Of a stretch of 64,000 nt of DNA, positions 35,930-44,102 are shown one piece after another. A program made the translations under genes and the position numbers. This DNA is from Luteibacter jiangsuensis (lineage in GTDB: Bacteria; Pseudomonadota; Gammaproteobacteria; Xanthomonadales; Rhodanobacteraceae): contig NZ_JAAQQR010000007.1 of assembly GCF_011742555.1 (NCBI RefSeq), positions 62,001 to 126,000 on the forward strand, in the 5' to 3' direction. Numbering within the stretch: position 1 is the stretch's first letter; each line of letters begins with the position of its first letter. The notes beneath the pieces are model-generated. The model was given only the letters and a program-made list of their open reading frames with translations. It was not told the origin of the DNA and did no database searches.

Positions 35930-36999
35930 GCGGCTCCCCGCAAGCCGTCGTCCTCAAGGTGATCGAGATAAAGCTGCCGTATACGCGCGTCCTCACTTCC
36001 CGAGGAGGCGATCGACGCCTTGAGGATCGCTGTCATGGCAAGCCTCCCGACTTCCACAGCCGACAGGCTTTCGACCTGGCCGCGCGTGAGGGCGCCCGCC
36101 AGTTTGTCCACGAAGATGTCCGGCCTGCTCTTGACGCGCGCCCCCAGGACGGAAGACCAGTCGGGGGAACGGGCATAGGCGGCGATGTTGCTCCGGTCGA
36201 CGAAGTCGAAGCTGACCGAGATCGAACGCTCGATCGTCCTCACATGATGCGCCCAGCCCGTGCCCACGAAGAGGACCTGCCCTTCCGTCAGATCCGCGGT
36301 CCAGGCCACGGCCTCGTCGCAGGTGGGGAAATCCTCGCGGTTCGGGTGCTCGGGATCCATGTATCCGACCGCCGGGTTGTGCACGTGGCGATGGTGCGCG
36401 GGCGAATAGAGCGTGGCCCGCTTGCGCCCCTGCAGCTGGGCTATCAGGGCGATGGTCCCGTTGTTGTCCACGTGCAGCGGCGTCAGCGATCCCGGGAGGC
36501 TCACCAGCAGCCACAGATGATTGAACAGGGAGTAGTAGTACGGCAGCGCGTGGTTCCAGGTTTCGATGGGGGCCGGCACGAGCGGGCGGAACTCCTCGAA
36601 AGCGGGATCCGTCGCGGTGTGGACGAAGCGCAAGGTGCCGCAGTACAGGGGCAGTCCTCGCTGCACGAACTCGTCGTATGAACCTTCCAGCCAGCGGCCC
36701 TCGAACAGTTCCTTCGCCCGGTCCGGAGCACGGATGTAACCGAGGTAGCGCGCGAAGTCCGTTTCCACGCTGACCAGACCGTCGTTCCGGTTCGTTATGA
36801 AGTTCGGCGCCTTCGCAAAGGCAGAGAGGTGGCCGAGGCGCTGCTCGAGGTAATCGACGTCCTGCCAGCGGCGATAGCCCGGCCACTCCTGGATGTATCC
36901 GGAAACGATCCACGGGCTCTCGTGCAGGAGGTCGGGATTCTTCACAAAGAGCTCTGCGAAGTCTTCGGCCGATACGGTGGGAATGTCCTTCTGTTTCAT
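35926..36999 (-). CDS. FIH-like JmjC/cupin-8 Fe(II)/2-oxoglutarate oxygenase (module 2)
   Basis: The protein has 357 residues. The iron ligands are His 176 and Asp 178 (TPLHVDNNG) and His 251 (GWAHHV). LQGRKRATLYSPAHHRHVHNPAVGYMDPEHPNREDFP resembles the factor-inhibiting-HIF group, which hydroxylates Asn and other residues in proteins. It is a paralogue of the protein at 39067-40140: the two have the same length and align without gaps over at least 260 residues. Start and stop overlap both neighbours by four bases. Likely target: the precursor core. Confidence 0.85.
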   Translation of the reverse strand: MKQKDIPTVSAEDFAELFVKNPDLLHESPWIVSGYIQEWPGYRRWQDVDYLEQRLGHLSAFAKAPNFITNRNDGLVSVETDFARYLGYIRAPDRAKELFEGRWLEGSYDEFVQRGLPLYCGTLRFVHTATDPAFEEFRPLVPAPIETWNHALPYYYSLFNHLWLLVSLPGSLTPLHVDNNGTIALIAQLQGRKRATLYSPAHHRHVHNPAVGYMDPEHPNREDFPTCDEAVAWTADLTEGQVLFVGTGWAHHVRTIERSISVSFDFVDRSNIAAYARSPDWSSVLGARVKSRPDIFVDKLAGALTRGQVESLSAVEVGRLAMTAILKASIASSGSEDARIRQLYLDHLEDDGLRGAA

Positions 37000-37868
37000 G
37001 CGAGCGCTCCGTCTGTCGCGGGTAAAGAGTGCGGAAGCCTGGCGCGCACCAGTACCGAGAGCACTTCGGCGGCGGCGCGGCTGGTCATGGCCTCGTGATC
37101 GAGCAACGGATTCACCTCCATCACGTCAGCCCCGACGATGTGTCGGCGGCGCGCCACTGTTCGAACCATGTTGCACAGCGTGTCGAGGCTCAGGCCTCCG
37201 GGAACCGGATGACCGGTGCCCGGCGCTATGCACGGATCGAGCACGTCGATGTCGATGGATACGTAAATCGGCCGCTCGCCTTCCAGCCAGGGGGAAGGAA
37301 TGGAAGGCGCATGGCCTGGCGACGCCGACCGAACCACCTCGAGCGCGGGCCATTGCAGCGATTCGTCGAAATACGTGATGCCGCGGTGACCCACGACCAG
37401 CAGGCGGCCAACGTGCGGAAGCGAGGCGATCCTGCGCAGCACCTGTTTGTGGTTGTGCCAGTCCGCGCCGTGCCACGGGCAGAAGTCGGTGTGCGCATCG
37501 AACCAGACGATGTCGAACGTGCCGACACGATCGAGTGCCGACACCGCCGCATACGACACGGCATGATCGCCCCCGAGCACGAGCGGCATGGCGCCCTGGC
37601 CCGCTATCCGGCGCACCCGCTCCCCCGTACGTTCGACGATCTCGGGCCAGTCCGCTCCGTCGAATACATCGACGTCGCCGAGGTCGTGGCCGGCCACGTC
37701 TTGCAACGGCATGCTCGCGCTCGATCGCCGAATGGCTTCCGGGCCCGCACGCGTTCCCGATACATAGGCATTGCCGAAGTCGCTCGGTACACCGATCACC
37801 CCCACGTCGCCGGGTACCAACGACGTGATCTCGCCTCGCGGCCAGCCGAACAGGCCGTGGTCGGTCAT
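36996..37868 (-). CDS. Arginase-family ureohydrolase, intact active site (module 2)
   Basis: The protein has 290 residues. All six manganese ligands are present: His 102 (LGGDHAVS), Asp 124, His 126 and Asp 128 (WFDAHTDF), Asp 206 and Asp 208 (SIDIDVLDP). It should remove urea from a guanidino group. Standing beside precursors with RCNGRC cores and an RRE-bearing partner, it is proposed to turn peptidyl arginine into ornithine, as known for peptide arginases of the OspR type. ATG 37868 overlaps the upstream stop by four bases. Confidence 0.85.
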   Translation of the reverse strand: MTDHGLFGWPRGEITSLVPGDVGVIGVPSDFGNAYVSGTRAGPEAIRRSSASMPLQDVAGHDLGDVDVFDGADWPEIVERTGERVRRIAGQGAMPLVLGGDHAVSYAAVSALDRVGTFDIVWFDAHTDFCPWHGADWHNHKQVLRRIASLPHVGRLLVVGHRGITYFDESLQWPALEVVRSASPGHAPSIPSPWLEGERPIYVSIDIDVLDPCIAPGTGHPVPGGLSLDTLCNMVRTVARRRHIVGADVMEVNPLLDHEAMTSRAAAEVLSVLVRARLPHSLPATDGALA

Positions 37869-39061
37869 ACCGGATCCTTCGCGGCACCAAGCGCCGTCAG
37901 CAGCAGATGCAACGCCGTCATGGCCACGCCGCCCCAGCCGGCCACTCCGGGGTCGGCGCCGCACAGGTCCACGGATACGATGCGGTAACTGCGACCGATG
38001 GCCAGCAGCAGCTCGTGAACCTCCGCATAGGTATGCGACGGCAGCGAAGGGCTATCGGATGCCTTCGCAAGCGAGTCGATATCGATGCCCACGTGTACGC
38101 GCTTCCGCTCCTGCGACGGATCCCGTAGCGCAGACAGCGCCGCCGCGTCGCCGTCGACGGCGACGCGAACGTAACGTTGCGACCGGTCGACACCGTCCCC
38201 TTGCATGACCGTCGGTACGACGTCGACATAGCGCTCTACATTCGGCAGCGACAGCGCGTACCCCGGCAGCGATTCGGCGGTCAGGCGAGGGGCATCTAAC
38301 GCATTCGCGTCGCACAGCGTTCGCCCGATGCGTATCACGTCGAGGGGACCGGCGCGCTGGGCCAGCTCGATCACCGGAAAAGCGGTGGACGCGTCGCCGC
38401 CGATCGACACGGGCAGCGCGCCGTCGCGTGTGAGTGTGGCGAGAACCTCGCTGGCTCGCGCAAAGGCGGCAGCGTGCCGCTCGCCGTGATTCACGACGAT
38501 GTCGCCGGCATCGGCCAGCGAGACGCCCGTCAGCACGGGGCAACGACGGTCCGCGTCGAACCAGCCGAGCGGGCGGCCGGTGAGCCGGTCCAATCCGTAG
38601 AGGATCTGCAACGAGGCCTCGCGGAGCGCGGACGGCCCGCGCCGGGCACCCGCGGCCGTGTACGAGCCGAAGTCCCAGGGCATGCCGAGGAAGACGATGT
38701 CCGCCTGCGCGGCGCGCAACTTCTGTGCCGGCGCGTCGAACATGCGAACGGGCGGATCCCACACGAGACGCTCGGGCGGAACCGCCGCGCTGCCAGGTGT
38801 GGCGAGAAACCCCTTGGCCGCCAACTGGGCCATGGCCCGCATCGCCGGCGCGGCGGGATCGCTCGTTCCGCATACCTCGTGCGGACTGGTTGCCGTCGCG
38901 AACCGAAGCAGCAGGCGATGGAGCGAGCGCGGGATGCGGAGGCGCGTGCCGTCGGACGAGAGAAAGATCGTGGCGGCCGAATCGTCCAGTTGCTCCACGG
39001 ACATCCAGGGCGACAACACCAGGGGGTCGTCGGGCGAGAAGCTTGCGTCGGTGCCCACCAT
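37865..39061 (-). CDS. RRE-like domain fused to a degenerate arginase-fold protein (module 2)
   Basis: The protein has 398 residues. Residues 12-88 have the length and pattern of a PqqD-like winged-helix RRE (beta strands, then LRIPRSLHRLLLRFATATSPHEV and a helix ending in AAKGFL). The rest follows the ureohydrolase fold (DIVFLGMPWDFGSYTAAGARRGPSALR) but the metal site is destroyed: GGDAST (221-226) replaces GGDHS and VIRIGRTL replaces the DAHTD strand, while GIDID is kept. It probably binds the leader and partners the intact ureohydrolase encoded next. It begins 6 bases after the JmjC gene stop. Confidence 0.8.
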   Translation of the reverse strand: MVGTDASFSPDDPLVLSPWMSVEQLDDSAATIFLSSDGTRLRIPRSLHRLLLRFATATSPHEVCGTSDPAAPAMRAMAQLAAKGFLATPGSAAVPPERLVWDPPVRMFDAPAQKLRAAQADIVFLGMPWDFGSYTAAGARRGPSALREASLQILYGLDRLTGRPLGWFDADRRCPVLTGVSLADAGDIVVNHGERHAAAFARASEVLATLTRDGALPVSIGGDASTAFPVIELAQRAGPLDVIRIGRTLCDANALDAPRLTAESLPGYALSLPNVERYVDVVPTVMQGDGVDRSQRYVRVAVDGDAAALSALRDPSQERKRVHVGIDIDSLAKASDSPSLPSHTYAEVHELLLAIGRSYRIVSVDLCGADPGVAGWGGVAMTALHLLLTALGAAKDPV

Positions 39062-39066
39062 GACGT

Positions 39067-40140
39067 TCAGGCAACCTCGGTCGAACGGTTGCCGACGGCA
39101 TGCAGCAGGCGCTCCTTCACCTGCCGCGACGTCGGGGAGAGCTCGGCCGCCAGGGCGGCGCGCAGCACGCAGGCCATCAGCTCCCGTCCAAGGTCGCAAA
39201 CGTCGCCCTCGTCCAGGCGGCTCAGCACCTCGTCGTACTGCACGCGGCTGCGCACAAGGTCCGCATGCTTCCTCGCAAAAAGGCCCAGCTCCGAGCACCA
39301 GTCCATCGACGTGGCATAGGCGTTGATGTTCAGGGCATTGACGATGTCGAAGCTGACGGTGATCGAGTCCGATCGCGTCACGACGTGGTGCGCCCAGTCA
39401 GGACCCCAAATGAGCAGTTCGCCCGGGGCGAGCGAACCTTTCCACGGTTGCGCTTCTCGCCACGTGGGGAAGTTCTCCTCGTCGGGATGCAACGGATCGA
39501 GATACCCCACGGCGGGATTGTAGAAATGGCGCTTGTCTTTGGGCGCGAAGAGGATCGCCTCCTTGTGTCCCTCGATCTGGGCGAGGTACGCGATGACCGC
39601 GTTGTTGTCCTGGTGCAGCGGCGTCAGCGCGCCCGCCCGGCTCACATACAGCCAGACATGGTTGCCGGACTGGTAGTAGTACGGAATGTGATCGTTGTAG
39701 ACAGGAAGGCCACCGGGCACGAGTGGCGAGATGTCGGCCAGCACGGGCTCATTCGCATGCCTGACCAACTGGAGGTTGCCGCAGTACAGCGGCAAGTCCA
39801 GTTCCCGCAGGAGTGCCGGATCGCCCTTCGTCCAGCGGCCCTCGAAAAGTGCTTCGAGCCTGTCGGGGTGGCGCACGTAGTCGAGGTAGGTGGCGAAGTC
39901 GGTCTGCACCTGGCACATGCGCGAGTGCGTGTTGGTGACGAACTGCGGCGCCCCCGCCGTGACCGGCAGGTGGCCGAACAATTGCGAGAGCGTGTCGAGG
40001 TTCCGCCAGCGCCGATAGGCGGGCCATGTCTCCACGAAGCCGGTGACATGGCATGGATGCCGTGCGAGCACATCCGGTGCCTTTTCAACCAGCGCCGCGA
40101 ACTCGTCGAGGGTAAAGCTCGGGATCTTCCTGGCTTCCAT
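39067..40140 (-). CDS. FIH-like JmjC/cupin-8 Fe(II)/2-oxoglutarate oxygenase (module 1)
   Basis: The protein has 357 residues with iron ligands His 176, Asp 178 (TPLHQDNNA) and His 251 (DWAHHV), in the same positions as its paralogue at 35926-36999. Shared landmarks include TWPAYRRW, LFEGRW, LPLYCGNLQLV and YNPAVGYLDPLHPD. ATG 40140 was chosen for its GGAG site and equal length to the paralogue. It probably hydroxylates the precursor core; Asn and Arg/Orn are the candidate residues. Confidence 0.85.
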   Translation of the reverse strand: MEARKIPSFTLDEFAALVEKAPDVLARHPCHVTGFVETWPAYRRWRNLDTLSQLFGHLPVTAGAPQFVTNTHSRMCQVQTDFATYLDYVRHPDRLEALFEGRWTKGDPALLRELDLPLYCGNLQLVRHANEPVLADISPLVPGGLPVYNDHIPYYYQSGNHVWLYVSRAGALTPLHQDNNAVIAYLAQIEGHKEAILFAPKDKRHFYNPAVGYLDPLHPDEENFPTWREAQPWKGSLAPGELLIWGPDWAHHVVTRSDSITVSFDIVNALNINAYATSMDWCSELGLFARKHADLVRSRVQYDEVLSRLDEGDVCDLGRELMACVLRAALAAELSPTSRQVKERLLHAVGNRSTEVA

Positions 40141-40162
40141 AGGCCCACTCCAGTCTCGGTTC

Positions 40163-41005
40163 TCAAAGTCCATCCGCAATCGTCCACAGGAGCCTTGCCG
40201 CGATGGCACTGGTGATGTCGTCGACATCCAGTCGGGGATTCACTTCCACGACATCGGCACCGACCACCCTTCGCCCGTCGACGATCACCGCGAGGAATTC
40301 GCGAACCGTCGACGGCTCCATGCCATCCGGCACCGGCGCGCTGGTGCCGGGCGCGTGGAAGGGATCGATCGCATCGATATCGATCGACACGTACCAGTCC
40401 AGGTCATCGGGCATGAGTGCGAGCAGCTCCGCGCTCGTCAGGTGCCGTGCCGCTTCGGAGGTCACCACGGTGGCCTTGTCGCCCAGGTGCCGCTCGTCGC
40501 CCGCCGTAAGGCCGCGATACCCGATCTGCAGCACCCGCTTGACACCCGGCAGTGTTTCGATACGGCGCAACACCTGTTTGTGACTATGGCCCTGCCCCTC
40601 CGCCCACGGGCTGAAATCGGTGTGCGCATCGAACCAGACGACGCCGATATCGCGCCGCCGCTGGAGCACCGACACCGGCGCGAAGGTAATCGAGTGGTCG
40701 CCACCGATGATCAGTGGCCGAAAGCCGCCTTCCACGGCCTTGCACGTTGCCTCGGCGAGCCTCGACAGCACCGTCTCCGGATCCGCCGCACGGCACCCCG
40801 GCACGTCACCGGCATCGATGCCTGCTCCCCGCGGCACCGGGAGCAGGCGGGCGGCCCGGCGCACCGACGCAGGGCCACGAGCCGCGCCTCGGGACACGCC
40901 ATTGCCGTGGTCGGCGGGTACGCCGATGACACAGAAGCCCCCGCCGCAGCCGGCCGTCGAAGCCGAGCCCCAACCGAACAACGTCGGATGCGCTCCCCCG
41001 TCCAT
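40163..41005 (-). CDS. Arginase-family ureohydrolase, intact active site (module 1)
   Basis: The protein has 280 residues. Metal ligands are His 104 (IGGDHSITF), Asp 126, His 128 and Asp 130 (WFDAHTDF), Asp 209 and Asp 211 (SIDIDAIDP). It ends with VVEVNPRLDVDDITS. It is a paralogue of the protein at 36996-37868. The start shares one base with the stop of the degenerate partner gene (TGATG), which argues for a complex made in fixed ratio. It is proposed to act as a peptide arginase; agmatinase, guanidinobutyrase or formiminoglutamase activity on free substrates is the alternative. Confidence 0.85.
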   Translation of the reverse strand: MDGGAHPTLFGWGSASTAGCGGGFCVIGVPADHGNGVSRGAARGPASVRRAARLLPVPRGAGIDAGDVPGCRAADPETVLSRLAEATCKAVEGGFRPLIIGGDHSITFAPVSVLQRRRDIGVVWFDAHTDFSPWAEGQGHSHKQVLRRIETLPGVKRVLQIGYRGLTAGDERHLGDKATVVTSEAARHLTSAELLALMPDDLDWYVSIDIDAIDPFHAPGTSAPVPDGMEPSTVREFLAVIVDGRRVVGADVVEVNPRLDVDDITSAIAARLLWTIADGL

Positions 41006-42207
41006 CAGGCCACCCGCCGCAGGGTCGCCACATGCAGTGCCTGCAATGCGAGGTTGCAGGCGCCGATGGCCGCCACGTGCCCCATCGGCAGCGACGGATC
41101 GAGGCCCGAAACCACGACGCCCACGATGCGATGCCGGCCGCCGATGGTGTGGATGGCGTCGCTCACTTCGCGCAACGACATGCCCTTGCCCGAAGGCGGC
41201 GTCGAGACGTCGACCACGCTCATGTCGATGGAGAGAAGCACGTGTTCAGCACTCGGCAGTTCCGCGACGAGATCGCCTGGGTCGCCGGCGCGAAGGCGGG
41301 TCGCGCCGACTTCGCTGATCCCGGGTGGCAGCGCATACCCCGAAGCCTCCCGCAGTCCTGCGGTGACGACGGAGTGCACGCCGGCAACATGGATCATGGC
41401 GCGGGCAACGTCGCGCACGGTGACCGCCTCGCCCTCGCGCTCCGCGGCTGCGCCTTCCGCGGCAAAGTGGACGACGGACAGCGGATGCCGCCCGGCGCAG
41501 CACGCGGCGACTGCGTGGCTCACCGACGCGTCGCCCGCAAGGACGAGGGGAACTCCATGAGGCGGCAGGAGCTCGTCCAGTGTTTCGACGACGCGCTCGA
41601 ACACCACATGCTGCGGTTCGCCGTGGATCCATGGAATATCGTCGGCATCGGCGATGCGCACGCCTTCGAGAATCCGTACACCTGCGCCGGCGTCGAACCA
41701 GCCGGCAGGCTGTCGCGTGTCGAAGTCCACCATATACGTGTAGTCCAGCGACTTCTGCCGGATGGCCAGCGGTCCGTCGCGGCCGTTGTCCGAACCGCCC
41801 AGGTCATACGGCACGCCAAGCACCACGACGTCCGCAACCGCACCGGATGCCGAGTACGACGGTGCATTGCAGAAGCGGAAGGGAGAGGGCCGCCGCCTCG
41901 GCTTCGCGGCCGCTCGTTTCGCCTCGGCATCCCACAGCAGCCCATGTTCCACCAATGCCCGCACGCGCGAAGCCGCGCGGCCCTCGTCCGAACGGCCGAA
42001 GACGTCCGAGACAGTGCGCGGCACATCAAACCGGGAGAGCATGCGAAAAGCGGTTATCGACACCTTGGCCCGGGCACCCGTGGCGGTATTTACGACGACC
42101 GCGTGCGCGTCGTCGTGCGCCTCCAGCATCAGATGTGGCGCAACGACGTAGCGCCTTTCGGCGACGGATTCGCTTGCCGGTCGCTCGCTGACATCGCACT
42201 GCGACAT
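41005..42207 (-). CDS. RRE-like domain fused to a degenerate arginase-fold protein (module 1)
   Basis: The protein has 400 residues. Residues 20-95 form a PqqD-like pattern (LMLEAHDDAHAVVVNTATG, then VSITAFRMLSRFDVPRTVSDVF and a helix ending VEHGLLW). After a basic linker the arginase fold begins (ADVVVLGVPYDLGGSDNGRDGPLAIR). LAGDASVSH (223-231) stands where GGDHS should be, and VVHFAAEG replaces WFDAHTDF, so metals cannot bind normally. It is best read as a leader-binding scaffold for the active ureohydrolase. GGAGGGG lies just upstream of ATG 42207, and it starts one base after the protease gene. Confidence 0.8.
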   Translation of the reverse strand: MSQCDVSERPASESVAERRYVVAPHLMLEAHDDAHAVVVNTATGARAKVSITAFRMLSRFDVPRTVSDVFGRSDEGRAASRVRALVEHGLLWDAEAKRAAAKPRRRPSPFRFCNAPSYSASGAVADVVVLGVPYDLGGSDNGRDGPLAIRQKSLDYTYMVDFDTRQPAGWFDAGAGVRILEGVRIADADDIPWIHGEPQHVVFERVVETLDELLPPHGVPLVLAGDASVSHAVAACCAGRHPLSVVHFAAEGAAAEREGEAVTVRDVARAMIHVAGVHSVVTAGLREASGYALPPGISEVGATRLRAGDPGDLVAELPSAEHVLLSIDMSVVDVSTPPSGKGMSLREVSDAIHTIGGRHRIVGVVVSGLDPSLPMGHVAAIGACNLALQALHVATLRRVA

Positions 42208-42208
42208 G

Positions 42209-43507
42209 TCACGCCCCCTCCGCCGCGGTCCGCGCCACCCGACGAAGGCGGCCGAGCATACGACCGAGGGCCTTGCCGATGTTCCAGAAGGTGAAACCGG
42301 CGCCGAGGATGACGAGGATGCGCCATCCTGTTTCGGCGACGGCATGAAGTACATTCGACCACGTGGCGTCCGACGCGAGCTTGCTCCACGTCTCGTTGGC
42401 GAACTGCGGCAGGTTGGTCAGCACACTGAGGACGACCACCACGAACATCGTCTTCATGACATAAGCGATGAAGAGCGTCCCGAGGATGGTGTAGACCGCC
42501 AGCACACGCTTGGCCATCGGCTTCAACGTGCTGCGGCTCGTATGAGTGCGCGGATGGAGTATCCGCTCGATCAGATCCTGCCACCATATCTCCTGCTGCT
42601 TCCGCAGGTTCACGATGCCGAATAGATCGCTGACGAGCCAGTAGCCGTCCATGCGAAGGAATGGGTTGAAGGTGTTGGCGATGGATAGGTCGACGAAGAT
42701 GAAGCCGAACAGGAAGATGGGATTGTTCGTCGCCAGGTAGCCGACCAACAGCGCGAAAAGCGCGAACGATTCGAAATACACGCCGCCGATATCGACTATC
42801 GCGCGATGTTTCCTCGGCAGCTTCCATGCATCCGAAACGTTCGTCCACAGGACGGTGTAGATCAGGTACACACCCCATCCGATCGTCATGTTGCGGCAGC
42901 CGAAATGGGCGGCGGCGGTGGCGTGGCCGAACTCATGGCAGATGGTGGCAAGGGTGGAGATCAGCATGAGCAGGAGCACGCTGGCGATGCCCAGTTCGCC
43001 GAACTCGAAATGCTGCCCTCGGAAGAGGAACCCGTACACGACCACGTGCATGGCCACGAACCCGACGAGGCCGACGATCATCGCCGCGGGCCGGTAGAGA
43101 AAGGAAAGGCTTCGGGCCACCGGCTCGACGAGGCTCGACCGTATGATGGGGAGCTTCACGTGCAGGAAGGCCTTGTCGGACTGGCTGCTGGTGGCGCATC
43201 GCGGATCCTGGTCCGCGCGGATCACGATGCCCTTGGGCACCAGCGATTCCGTCACCAGGCGGGTCAGCCACGACTTGTCCCGTTCGGGACGGTGCTTGTC
43301 GATGAACGACTGGATCGCCGCATCGGTGTCGCGCTGTCCGTCGAATTCGCGCGCGAGCGCCATGTAATCGGCCGGCAGCGCGAAGCGCACTTCGCCGGCC
43401 CCGCCCGCCCGGGGTATGAGGCACAGCTTCATGGGTTTCCCGGCATCCGAATCGAAGTCCGAGACTTCCAGGAGCGGGTTGATGACATGCGGGACGTCGT
43501 GGGTCAT
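42209..43507 (-). CDS. M50-family membrane metalloprotease of the RiPP cluster
   Basis: The protein has 432 residues. The N-terminal 110 residues are soluble and may be a peptide-binding domain. Several transmembrane helices follow, with zinc motif HEFGH (191-195) and the distal NPFLRMDGYW (281-290), typical of the site-2-protease-like peptidases found beside radical SAM and PqqD-type RiPP genes. It is the candidate for cutting the leader from the modified precursor at the inner membrane. It follows the precursor genes after a strong hairpin. Confidence 0.83.
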   Translation of the reverse strand: MTHDVPHVINPLLEVSDFDSDAGKPMKLCLIPRAGGAGEVRFALPADYMALAREFDGQRDTDAAIQSFIDKHRPERDKSWLTRLVTESLVPKGIVIRADQDPRCATSSQSDKAFLHVKLPIIRSSLVEPVARSLSFLYRPAAMIVGLVGFVAMHVVVYGFLFRGQHFEFGELGIASVLLLMLISTLATICHEFGHATAAAHFGCRNMTIGWGVYLIYTVLWTNVSDAWKLPRKHRAIVDIGGVYFESFALFALLVGYLATNNPIFLFGFIFVDLSIANTFNPFLRMDGYWLVSDLFGIVNLRKQQEIWWQDLIERILHPRTHTSRSTLKPMAKRVLAVYTILGTLFIAYVMKTMFVVVVLSVLTNLPQFANETWSKLASDATWSNVLHAVAETGWRILVILGAGFTFWNIGKALGRMLGRLRRVARTAAEGA

Positions 43508-43526
43508 GTCGATGCTTGCCGGTGGA

Positions 43527-43560
43527 ATGGGGCCAGAACAGTCAGGCTGCCTGGCCCCAT
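43527..43560 (-). promoter_or_regulatory. Strong hairpin between precursor B and the protease gene
   Basis: ATGGGGCCAG (43527-43536) and CTGGCCCCAT (43551-43560) are perfect 10-bp arms around a 14-base loop that can pair further (CAG with CTG). There is no T run. Its place, just after the precursor genes, suits an attenuator or mRNA stabiliser that raises precursor levels above those of the downstream enzymes, as is common in RiPP operons. Confidence 0.55.
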
Positions 43561-43621
43561 CGTCATGCTCGGAACCCGCCGCTCTGGTCGAGTGGCGGGA
43601 AAGAAGTCACGACCTGCTGGA

Positions 43622-43759
43622 TCAGCCGCCCGTCGGCTGGCTGGTCTTGTTGCAGCGGCCGTTACAGCGATCGGCGAGTTCCAGACGATCTTCGAGCTCG
43701 ATGATCTCGAATTCGTCGATGAGCAGTTCGCCGTTGTTGCTTTCGATGTTCGTATTCAT
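43622..43759 (-). CDS. RiPP precursor peptide B
   Basis: A 45-residue peptide. After MNTNIESNNGE comes the conserved block LLIDEFEIIELEDRLELA, then DRCNGRC and the tail NKTSQPTGG. The acidic amphipathic leader, the short Cys/Arg core and the place between maturation genes identify a precursor. GGAGAAAT lies ahead of ATG 43759. It has the same length as precursor A, and the leader and RCNGRC blocks are identical in protein but not in DNA (many synonymous changes), a sign of selection on the peptide. Confidence 0.85.
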   Translation of the reverse strand: MNTNIESNNGELLIDEFEIIELEDRLELADRCNGRCNKTSQPTGG

Positions 43760-43846
43760 GACGGATTTCTCCATGAGATGGGTCGTTGGTTTCGGAACAC
43801 GAAAGCCGCGCCGGCGCCGGCACGCCCTTCGCTAACGCGAGGCCGC

Positions 43847-43984
43847 TCAGGCGCTCGTGGGCTTGCTCTGGCCGTCGCAACGGCCGTTGCAGCGACCGGC
43901 GAGCTCGAGACGATCTTCCAGTTCGATGATCTCGAACTCGTCGATCAACAGCGATTCGTTGGTGTGCTCGGTGCTATTGGTCAC
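43847..43984 (-). CDS. RiPP precursor peptide A
   Basis: A 45-residue peptide starting at GTG 43984 with AGGAAA seven bases before. After TNSTEHTNES comes LLIDEFEIIELEDRLELA, then GRCNGRC and the tail DGQSKPTSA. Core candidates for modification are two Arg (to ornithine), two Cys (radical SAM thioether or disulfide), the Asn (hydroxylation) and a Lys in the tail. It lies 118 bases after the acyltransferase-like gene and 87 bases before precursor B. Confidence 0.85.
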   Translation of the reverse strand: MTNSTEHTNESLLIDEFEIIELEDRLELAGRCNGRCDGQSKPTSA

Positions 43985-44102
43985 GTCGATTTCCTTTTGA
44001 TGTTCCAATGAAGGCGACGGGCGAACCGGCGCCGCGTGATGTGCGTGGTTTTCCACATCGCCGCCCCGCACATCGCAGGCGGCAATACCGATTCTTTGCG
44101 CC

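Noticed and set aside
36996-41005. Simple arginine or agmatine catabolism locus
   Set aside because: Degenerate arginase partners with added N-terminal domains, precursors, a radical SAM enzyme and a protease in one operon do not fit free amino acid catabolism.
43662-43880. 72-codon frame overlapping both precursor genes
   Set aside because: It is out of frame with the two conserved 45-residue peptides and has no ribosome site or family.
43622-43984. Lanthipeptide or cyclophane (Xye-type) precursors
   Set aside because: No lanthionine synthetase is present, and the core has no aromatic residue for radical SAM cyclophane formation.
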